Positions 52,271-60,835 of a stretch of DNA of 64,000 nucleotides are shown here, piece after piece. The DNA comes from Cristatella mucedo (taxonomy: Eukaryota; Bryozoa; Phylactolaemata; Cristatellidae). Under the pieces are notes generated by a model that was given only the letters and a program-made list of their open reading frames with translations, made no database searches and was not told the origin of the DNA. How positions within the stretch are numbered: position 1 is the stretch's first letter; every line of letters begins with the position of its first letter. The DNA lies in assembly GCA_009760855.2 (NCBI GenBank), contig WPIO01000081.1, forward strand, positions 1,557,001 to 1,621,000, given 5' to 3'. The position numbers and the translations under genes were made by a program.

Positions 52271-52849
52271 GCACTTGATAAAGCACAGAACGAACAGACA
52301 GCTACAGAGCAAGAGAGAGAAGCTGAAAGTTCAAACCTAACAAGATAGGATCACATAAAAAGTCTAACCCGGGAAATGAAAATATCTGCAGATTATGATC
52401 TGAAGACTGAATTGAACTTACAGCAAGACCACAAGCTTCTCACCACAAGCCAATCTAGTAAGACGTTTATGATGTGACCCTTGGTCACATGCCGCGGCTC
52501 GGACCAGCAGGAGCAAAGGGCGTGGATATACAACATTATAGCAGATAGCACTGGCACCAGCTAGCCATCGGTAACCAGAGAAAAGAGGAAACACGAATGC
52601 CGTTGAATTCGAAATGCAGTGTGTTCCAATCACGACTGGCATGACCTAGTTGCAGCACATGCAAACCACATCGATGCACGAGCCCGTGCTTTGCTGAGGT
52701 GGGAGTCGGCTCCACAGGGCTCAACGCTCAACGACATGCAGCCGGCTAAGCATACACTACTTGCCAAATAGGCCAAGCATCCAGAGAAATCAAGGCCCAA
52801 CACCGCATATTAATAAGAAAAAGGCATTTGCACATCACCCTAAACGAGC

Positions 52850-53400
52850 CATAACTTGTTCTAGGCAGTGTTTGCATTCTGGAAAAGAAGCACAAGTCAA
52901 TAGGTCAGTGACAACATGCACAATATAAGCACTCGCAAGCGCACGAAGGACGATTCAAACACACTGAGCAGTTTTGATGAATTGGTGCGACCGGAAGTAG
53001 CTGTATAGCTTAATTTTAAATGACTTCAATTCAGGGTATGTCAAGACATGCAACGGGAGTGGTCAGCTCCAAGAGTGGGAGCATGCGAACAAAAGGTCTT
53101 CATAAAACTTCTTATTGGTACGAGGCACAGCAAAACGACTTGAGTCAGAAGCGCACATGGTACAAAGCCAGCCAGGCAAGAAAGTATTTCCGATAGGTGG
53201 GCCAGAGCTACAGAATGAAAGGTCCTAAAAGTGAGCTTCAAACCTTGGTGAAGTCAATGCCTTAAATGATGGGGAGTCAGAGCTGGTTGGTTGGAAGTTT
53301 CGTAATGTGGCAGCTGCGATGCTCTGAATAGACAAGCTTAGCTAAAGAGTTTCTCACAAAATGTACATTGCAGTGCCTCACAACTCTAAATTTGGCCAAC
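52850..53400 (-). mobile_element. LINE-A C-terminal copy
   Basis: Reverse-strand blocks such as MKLTFRTFHSVALAHLSEI and a TTCTAGGCAGTGTTTGCATT tail-like end. Decayed. Confidence 0.6.
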
Positions 53401-53404
53401 AGAT

Positions 53405-53515
53405 CTAATGCATATATAATTTGTATTACATATATAATATATAATTATATAAATAATATATATGTAATTATATATACAATGTAAAATGTATAATATATAT
53501 ATAACTCATTTGTAT
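53405..53515. repeat. AT-rich low complexity
   Basis: Mixed TATA/ATAATTA units, just before a reversed SINE-1. Confidence 0.8.
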
Positions 53516-53650
53516 ATAGTTATGGTTATCTGTATAATCTCTACTCAGTACTTGGCAAATGCCATAGGGCTGCAGCCCCACGACCTCAGTCATCAAATAC
53601 ATTAACTATGACCTCGGTCAGGCAAGACTACTGGGCTAAACCAGGGGGCA
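53516..53650 (-). mobile_element. SINE-1, degenerate
   Basis: TCTCTACTCAGTACTTGGCA, GGGCTGCAGCCCCACGACCTC (box B) and ACTGGGCTAAACCAGG (head end), in reverse. Confidence 0.6.
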
Positions 53651-53794
53651 ATAATGTGCCTAGTAAACAACAGGCTAAAGCCGCTGACGACCAAATTATA
53701 TTACTGACATCAAGACAGCTGAAGGTATTATTACTATGGAAGCTACTGCTCTAATTTAGCCTTGATCAGTGAGCCCATATATATGTGTGCGCGT

Positions 53795-54145
53795 GTGTAA
53801 TGTAATGTAATGTATCCCCGTCTGTAACTCCACAAAGTCATAAAGACCATGTGGGTCACAAAGTCATAAAGGCCATGTGGGTGTTACGCAGGAGAGTTTT
53901 GTATAGCGCACTCACAGCCTAAGCGGCTTTCGGTACGCATTCGGCAGCCAACAGACTTCGTCTCACGAAACAAAGAGAAAGTGGGAAGCATAGCAGAGTC
54001 AGGAGAGCAGTTGAGGTAGTGAGTAGCATAGAAGTAGCAGCTCAGGACCGCTGAAAAGGATGTGCCAGAGTCGGCAGTAGGAGAGTAGTTGTCGTTGCGT
54101 AAGAATTGTGGAAGCGAGTTCCACAGTCTAGGACTTGCAGAGCTA
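53795..54145 (-). mobile_element. LINE-B 3' copy with internal tandem duplication
   Basis: Starts with (AATGT)n, then CACAAAGTCATAAAGACCATGTGGGT present twice in tandem (53831-53882), then the usual LINE-B blocks up to AAGCGAGTTCCACAGTCTAGG. Confidence 0.75.
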
Positions 54146-54154
54146 AAGCTATCT

Positions 54155-54530
<376 letters not shown>

Positions 54531-54539
54531 GAAGCAGAC

Positions 54540-55264
54540 TGCTTTGGCATTGACGAACATGAAATGTCTTCCTTTCTCAGAACCAAAACTCAAGAGGCGA
54601 CCATTTTATCTACAACCAAAACGTTTACAGCAATATTTATGTTGCATGCATGCCAAATTAAAATTGTTTCCCGTGGCAGCGTTTGCTTTGCTTATGATAT
54701 AATGTAGCCAGGCTCAAGCCCACGATAAAGCCCTGGACCAAAGTGCACAATCCCCGCAGTGTGCATACGACTCGTGAGAAGACAACTAATAAGCAAAGCT
54801 AAACTGCGAACGGTCTATACGGCTAGTACCACAGAAGTGGCAGTGAATGGGATATGACGACAAGCATCTAAGCATTGCTAGATTCGTTCTGGAGAAAATA
54901 AGGTAGAAAACGCACCGGTATGCAATGCTCCGGAGCATTGTAAACGCTCCGGAAAGCTAAAGCTTCTGTTAATAACAAAAATAATAGTAAAGAAGAAGCA
55001 TCATAGCAACCTACGAGAACTAAAGGTCTTTCAAACCATTCCATGTCTATTACCAAAAGGCAGTAGAGGGCACTTTAATATGTAACTTTAGTGCAATGCT
55101 GACAAACCAGTGCTGACAATCCATCCAGGCGCTGACGCTTATCTTAAAGCCTGCAGCCAAGTGCTGCGCCAGGCACTTCGGCAGGCACTCAGTGATCATT
55201 ACTTGGGGGCTTCGAGTAATATGAAACAACAATGTACCAACCGGTGTGCTCAATACTAATAACT
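54540..55264. other. Intergenic, nothing recognised
   Basis: No gene or family repeat. A small inverted pair CTCCGGAGCATTGTAAACGCTCCGG lies near 54928-54953. Confidence 0.35.
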
Positions 55265-55592
55265 AAAATAAATAAATATTAGCTAATTTAGCAGCCTCAC
55301 ACGTATATAGCGCCGAGCTGGTTTGGTCTAGCGGTTAAGGTGCTCGCCCCGACCAAGGTCTGACAGAGGTCGTGGGCTCGAGCCCCGAGGCATATGTGAA
55401 GCGCCTGAATAGAGATTAAGTTCTCCTGGGGCGCTATATAAATGAATTATTTTTTTATAGCTGTAGATGAGCCTTAACGGCTAACCCCATCGCTTGCAGT
55501 TGGCAATAAACAGTCGCCCAACTGCAAGATTCGAACCCACGACCTCGGTCGAGTAGAGCAAGCACCTTACATGCAGGCCATGAACAGCACCA
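55265..55592 (-). mobile_element. SINE-2 interrupted by a SINE-1
   Basis: The SINE-2 tail (GCTAATTTAGCAGCCTCACA) precedes, and its body (TGAGCCTTAACGGCTAACCC, GATTCGAACCCACGACCTC) follows, an inserted + strand SINE-1. Confidence 0.75.
55311..55452 (+). mobile_element. SINE-1, best preserved copy, nested
   Basis: Box A TCTAGCGGTTAAGGTGCTC, box B GTCGTGGGCTCGAGCCCCGA, tail AAGCGCCTGAATAGAGATTA...GGGGCGCTATATAAATGAAT. TATAGC flanks both sides, a possible target-site duplication. Confidence 0.85.
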
Positions 55593-55636
55593 TTGGCTAA
55601 GTAATGGCGAGAAAGGATGAGACAAAATTAGCTTTT

Positions 55637-55826
55637 TCAGGCTGCATCATCCGAAATGATGCGTCTCAGGCGATCAGAGCACCTTTCTCTTCCGCAAGTC
55701 TGAGTACTGTTTTGAGCCGATGCAGTAGCTGCTCGACTAACTGAGTAAACTGCTGCTGCTGCTGCCAGCGTCTGGAGCACCAGGCCTTGTAAAGCAGCCA
55801 TAGACGAATTCAGAGCAGCAGCAGCC
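55637..55826 (-). CDS. Candidate Ala-rich terminal exon, gene unknown
   Basis: After a pyrimidine-rich TTCAG acceptor, 63 codons are open to TGA, starting AAAALNSSMAALQGL and ending RLRRIISDDAA. It is richer in GC than its flanks. It needs an incoming phase of 2, so it does not join directly to the RAP-like exon. It may be a last exon of the FASTK-like gene through an unseen exon, or chance. Confidence 0.25.
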
Positions 55827-56511
55827 CTGAAGGCAGAGAGGCTCATCGCACACACGAGACAGCTTAAGCAGTGTTTACACGCTAGACTTTCCTCCTGACA
55901 GACGCCGACTCTCCTCCTAGTTAAGACGTTTGCAGGACATATTTAGTCCCATCCACGACAGATTTAATGGCCGACCTAGTCCTGCCACAGTTCGTGCTCT
56001 AATCCGGGAGGCTGGTGAAAGACTCCGAGCCAACACCGGCAGAAGTTATGAGTTTGCTGCTGCAGTCATCATTGTAGAGTAGTATGAGAAGAATAAAGAT
56101 AAAAGGAAGATAGGCATTTTAAAAAAGCCTTTCGGGAAAGGGACCAGTGTCAAGTAATGTTGCTCCGCTGCTAGGGGTATGTGAGTGTATAGTGCTAAGT
56201 ACAGTATGCTGTTACGGGTTTGTTGGTGGATTTGATAAAAAAAAAAAACGCACGAGATATTCATGTAGAAAAGGCTGAAGCGTTGGTAACCACGCATGAA
56301 CGTCCTCATATTCAAGGACTTGCTCAATGACCGCCTCAATATACTCGAGCGTAAGAACGAACGTCAGCCATTTATATTTAGGCCGTGGGGTGTGTGTGAT
56401 GAGCCCTCCCCCTCCTCCCGGGTTTGATTGGTCGGCTGGACCAACAAGGAGCCAAAAAGTTAAGACAGCTTTTCTCCTGCTGATGAGTCTGCAGACTTGG
56501 ATCCTCCTCCC

Positions 56512-56562
56512 TCAAAATGTTGTGACGTGCGATGACGTAGTAGCCCAAATCTGTGGGAAAGT
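56512..56562 (-). CDS. Candidate terminal exon after RAP exon
   Basis: From acceptor CTGCAG the phase-0 frame reads TFPQIWATTSSHVTTF and stops. Joined to the previous exon it gives GYTAAPTFPQIW, resembling the GYxVVxxPxxEW end of RAP domains. It would end earlier than most RAP domains do. Weak evidence. Confidence 0.25.
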   Translation of the reverse strand, partial: TFPQIWATTSSHVTTF

Positions 56563-56859
56563 CTGCAGTGATAACGCAGCTTTTTAGGCAGCATGGATGC
56601 TGGAGGCAGCCGGGCAAGGCTAAGCTGGCATTGCAGCAGCACCGGCTAAGCTGGCATTTCGGCAGCACTTCGACTGCGTCGGCAGCACACGACAGTGCTG
56701 CTAACGCACGGTCGCCAGGCACTGAGTGAGACCGCGTCGATGTGGGAATACTAACGCAAGGGAGCTGCTTGGCAGCGGTGGCCACAAGCACTGGCAAGGC
56801 GCGACACAGTGAGCAGCAGCAGCAGCAGCAGCAGCTCTGCACAGAGTCGCTGCACTCAC

Positions 56860-57066
56860 CGGTGCAGCTGTGTAGCCGGCGGCGGCAACATGCCGCAGCT
56901 TCACAGCGCAGCGACCGCTCAGCTGCTTTCTCGGAGGCCTCTCTCCCGACGGGTCGTCGTACACTTTGAAGTACTCAAAGTCGGTACACAGGACGAGCGC
57001 CAGCCTAGTAAAGACATGCGACAGCCGGCCGACGAGCTTTAGAGCGAGCAGCAGCATGTTGGCTAG
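56860..57066 (-). CDS. Candidate RAP-domain exon of the FASTK-like gene
   Basis: A GC-rich stretch open for 69 codons, with a long polypyrimidine tract and CAACAAG acceptor upstream and a CCG|GTGAGT donor. It encodes RLALVLCTDFEYFKVYDD, then CAVKLRHVAAAGYTAAP. The order (hydrophobic strand, short aromatic segment, then KxRHxxxxGY) is that of RAP domains at the C-terminus of FASTK proteins. It has the right strand and order for this gene. The linking exon(s) for the FAST_2 core were not found. Confidence 0.5.
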
Positions 57067-57069
57067 CTT

Positions 57070-57640
57070 GTTGGCACCCAAAAAAAAAAGAAGAAGAGAG
57101 CTTGAACAAGCTCCACCGCGGCGAAACCAAAGTGTACGCTCGGGAAAATGGTCTGCATTCATATACGATATACGACGTAGCAAATACTAACAGCTCCTTT
57201 CAGAGCTCTCTGGAAAAACCTATCTCTTTCTAGACGACACGGGTGGGATTTTTGCGGCTTCAATTCAAATGTCATCTCAAAAGAATGCCTTGCTATCGAA
57301 AGCTGGCTAAAGTCGGACGCAATTGAAAAATCCAAGAAAGGCTCGAAAATTCTTGAATTCAGCTTTTCAATTCGTTCGGTTTCGTTCGAACGATAAAGCG
57401 ATAAAACGATAAAGCAGATCGTTCAATTTTCAGCTCGATAACAGCCACCTCGACGGCCATTAGAAAACAAGGTAAGCACTTAGCAGCACTCGGAGCTGCT
57501 ATCTATCTCCCTTCGTTTGGCATTCTAAACGTGACACGTCAAAACCGGATGCTAGCCCAAAGCAGACAGCAGCTACTAATGGCTCTTGACTGCAAAAAGC
57601 TGGTGCACGAGCCGAGGCAAGCACGTAAATTCATGCACTA
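57070..57640. other. Between candidate FASTK-like exons, nothing recognised
   Basis: AT-rich, with CGATAAAGCGATAAAACGATAAAG tandem units near 57388-57415. No exon was supported. Confidence 0.35.
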
Positions 57641-57644
57641 AATC

Positions 57645-57748
57645 AATTCAATTGCATTTCACTTTACAGCAAATTTAAAGAGCCTAGAGAGAGATTAACT
57701 TCTCTGAAGTCGCTTTATCAAGTGAATTAGTATTATTATTATTATTAT
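57645..57748 (+). mobile_element. LINE-A 3' tail, + strand arm
   Basis: CATTTCACTTTACAGCAAATT, AGAGAGATTAACTTCTCTGAA, GCTTTATCAAGTGAATTAG, (ATT)n. Confidence 0.75.
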
Positions 57749-57875
57749 AAATGGGCAGATGAAGCCAAGCTAAGAAGTCGGCTCTGAGTGCACTCGTGCC
57801 GTACACAGAGGTGCTAAACGTGTGCATTGCACTTGTTTCCGATTGTGGAGAAAATAAAAAAGTAGCGACCAGCAT

Positions 57876-58035
57876 TAATAATAACAATAATTCACTTGAT
57901 AAAGCGCCCTCAGTGAACTTAATCTCTCTCTCTAGGCGCTTTACATTTGCTGTAAAGTGAAATGCAATGGAATGGTAAGTAAAATCATGCTTGAAAAACA
58001 AACGAAATGAATAATATGGTTAGGGGTGACATCCT
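57876..58035 (-). mobile_element. LINE-A 3' tail, - strand arm
   Basis: AATAATAACAATAATTCACTT, AAGCGCCCTCAGTGAACTTA, CTTTACATTTGCTGTAAAGTG. Tail to tail with 57645-57748. Confidence 0.75.
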
Positions 58036-58759
58036 TCAGCCGTATGCTGCACATTCCAATGCTGTTCCCTCGGATCTAAAATTCAGGACATTCTCGACTG
58101 CTGGTAGATATCGTGAAATAAAAACTAAATTTGAACCTGAAAACACTTTCTTTCTTTATGGATCTGCTGATTCCTAGCCTTATATAAATGCATACTACCA
58201 TTGCTGATAATCTAAAATCGCTAGATAAGTTAACACTACCATGACTGGCAGTAATCGTAAGCACTTGACAATAGGCTACTGTTTATGCCAACATTCTTCC
58301 TTAATGCACACATTTTGCCACTAGTGGTAACACGCCTTAGGATAGCACCAACTATATTTGGAAGTGTACAACACAAAAAGTCAATCTTATATTCTCCCTC
58401 ACCAGGCGACTCGGGAACGCCCCACCAACGGCTAGCAGATGATAAGTCTCGTCTCCTGGTTCTCTTGGGACAACATTAATCAAGTTCGGGTTCGGTTTTA
58501 GCTAGTCTGCTAAAAAAAAGTTACACCTTCAAAACTATTCACAAATATCGACACTGAGACGTTCTTTTTTAAATCAAACAAATTCAGTTTCTCGTCCTTT
58601 CTAAATAGTAGATGGGCTCCCGACAAAACAAAGGATACATACTGGAATTCTTACTCACTCAGCCTTAGATTAATGCTTACAGCCATTGCTTAGCTTCTTA
58701 TCTTGCTTTTTTATAATAAAAGTCTCACCGTCCTCCTCTTCCCTCTCGCTCTCAATCAA

Positions 58760-59250
58760 TCACAGCAATCATTGAATGATGACTGACGAATCAGCTGCTA
58801 CTTATTTCTTTTAACCTTTTTTTCATATATCTGACATTGACCCCTGTCTCGCCCATACCTAGATTTTCTGCTGCCCTTAATCCAGCTTTTCTTCGCCCAC
58901 TCCTGGCCACACAACTAGATGCCATAGACCTGTGCCAGACCAGCGCTGCTAAGGTTTTGATAATGCAAACACTTACGCTTCCTGCCAAATCCAAATCCTT
59001 TCGAGACAGCGTTAGCTTCCATTTCTCCCTGTGCATTGAATGACTACTAACTGACATCACGACATCCCTTGAGAATTTATTTGAATTTTAAAAACAAAGC
59101 TAAAATCCACCGGCTCTGCACAGAGCCTGCCCAGCAGTGCCAATTTTTTAATGTGTTTTAGTGTGTGCTGACACTCAGCAATATACCACTAACCAATTTG
59201 CATGCTGCCTTTCCAGCATATGTAAAACATATGTCTAAACAGAGCTTCAG
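58760..59250 (+). mobile_element. LINE-A C-terminal copy
   Basis: Reads TCCTTTCGAGACAGCGTTAGC and TGACATCACGACATCCCTTGAG as in the family's C-terminal end, with a decayed 3' end (GCATATGTAAAACATATGTCT). Confidence 0.6.
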
Positions 59251-59254
59251 TTTA

Positions 59255-59355
59255 ATAATAATAATAATAATAATAATAATTCACTTGATAAAGCGCCCTC
59301 AGAGAACTTAATCTCTCTCTAGGCGCTTTACATTTGCTGTAAAGTGAAATGCAGT
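59255..59355 (-). mobile_element. LINE-A 3' tail
   Basis: (AAT)n, TTCACTTGATAAAGCGCCCT, CAGAGAACTTAATCTCTCTC, GCTTTACATTTGCTGTAAAG. Tail to tail with 58760-59250. Confidence 0.8.
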
Positions 59356-59496
59356 TTCCCTAGGACGCCACGCAAACGTGATATGAAAGAAGCTTACTTC
59401 CGACTCGTAGCTTGTGGTGAATCCACCAAAGTGATTTCAATGTCTACAAAAAAGAACCAGTAGCAGGATACGATGTAAAAAGTACTACTTATGCAA

Positions 59497-59685
59497 TGTA
59501 TGTAATGTATGTAATGTATCTCCATCTGTAACTCCACAAAGCCACAAAGACTATATGGGTGTTAAGTCGTCATCTCAAGAGAAAGTAGGAAGCACAGGTG
59601 AGTCAGGAGAGCAGTTGAGGTAGTGAGAAGCATGGAAGTAGCAGCTCAGATCGCCGAAAAGTATGACCCATAGTCGGCAACAGTA
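59497..59685 (-). mobile_element. LINE-B 3' copy with internal deletion
   Basis: Starts ATGTATGTAATGTATGTAAT, CCACAAAGACTATATGGGTG, then jumps to GTCATCTCAAGAGAAAGTAGG, so about 90 bases are missing relative to other copies. Confidence 0.7.
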
Positions 59686-59689
59686 TGAG

Positions 59690-59709
59690 CACACACACAC
59701 ACACACACA

Positions 59710-59797
<88 letters not shown>
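59690..59797. repeat. (AC)n-(CT)n microsatellite
   Basis: About 10 AC units, then about 42 CT units. It directly follows a LINE-B copy. Confidence 0.95.
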
Positions 59798-59799
<2 letters not shown>

Positions 59800-60369
59800 G
59801 CCTTCTCAGCATCAATTTCCCAATTTGACCAGCAGTAAAGGCTTTGGTCACAGCCAATGAGAAGACCTGCCTGCCGTGGTGTAGAGAGGGAGTAGCGAAG
59901 TAATTCGCGTGTCATACGCAGATGGCAGGACGTCAAGGAGGATGTCCTCGACATTCTTCAGGGCCTGCAGCCTCCTGCTCGACTCTTCAGACGACTCCTT
60001 GCCCAGCACCGACTGCTCAGAAGACTGACCAGGAGAGTCATGGCCGACCTAATAAAAGTAAGAAAAATAAATCGAACACTGCGTAAGCAGCCGGCCGTTG
60101 GATCAGTGGGCCGTTGGATCAGTGGGTAATTTTTGGATCGGCAGGCAGACGGTAGGATCGCCGGCTAGATATACATAGCAGCTCCCCTACCCATTCACAG
60201 CCTCGAAGCAAAGTAACTGCGCAAGTGCACGCACGTTCCTTGCTCGCCCCCTGCATGCAAGCCAACAATGCAATAACGGTGAACGAATGAAAAATGAATT
60301 GCAAGGCTTGCAAAATGGTGAGACATTGCTTTCCATGCCAGGGGTCAGGTTTACCTCACTCCCATGGGA

Positions 60370-60545
60370 GTGGTGAGCCGTGATGGCACACTGGGTAAGG
60401 CGGTTGCTTTCACGACCTAGGCCCTGAGGTCGTGGGTTCGATTCCTGTGGGAAGCGATTCTTTATCGCCACTGTAAGCGGGTGGTGATAGCCGTAAAGGC
60501 TCTTCTGTCGCTATACAAAAAGAGGCTGTTTAATCAGCTAGGATT
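60370..60545 (+). mobile_element. SINE-2, best preserved + strand copy
   Basis: Head GTGAGCCGTGATGGCACACT (box A side), box B GAGGTCGTGGGTTCGATTCC, then GCGATTCTTTATCGCCACTG, GTGATAGCCGTAAAGGCTCTT and tail AAGAGGCTGTTTAATCAGC. It lies in an intron of the FASTK-like gene. Confidence 0.8.
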
Positions 60546-60809
60546 TATTTATTTAGGAGCTAGGCTGTAACAGAGCTCCACCCTTCGACGTGCACCAAAA
60601 CAAGGCTGCAAGGTCACAAGGCCAAGCACAAAGACAAGAGCTGCACACACCACACCAGCCGTGCTGTTGCTGCCTGCACAGCCATCTGAAGGTGGCTGAA
60701 TCTCAAAATTAAAACAGGAAAAACCTTGACCTCGGACGCCCTGGCAGTCACCGGGGAGTCCTTAATAATTGTTTTGCACAGGCCCAGTCTACAACTTACA
60801 ACCTATAAC

Positions 60810-60835
60810 CGGTCTCCCAGCAACAACTCGAGCTG
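60810..60835 (-). CDS. Candidate short FASTK-like exon 3
   Basis: After acceptor ATTGCAG the phase-0 frame reads QLELLLGD and then meets a stop two codons later, unless splicing occurs at CG|GTTATA. This position in relatives holds a conserved LLxxLLG helix. It is very short, so it could be coincidence. Confidence 0.3.

Noticed and set aside
55320-55400. tRNA gene-like box A and box B
   Set aside because: It has a SINE tail and belongs to a repeated family; no complete cloverleaf was worked out.
55900-56060. Possible link to 59930-60060 through the shared string ATGGCCGACCTA
   Set aside because: Only about 12 bases match. Too short to call a repeat family.
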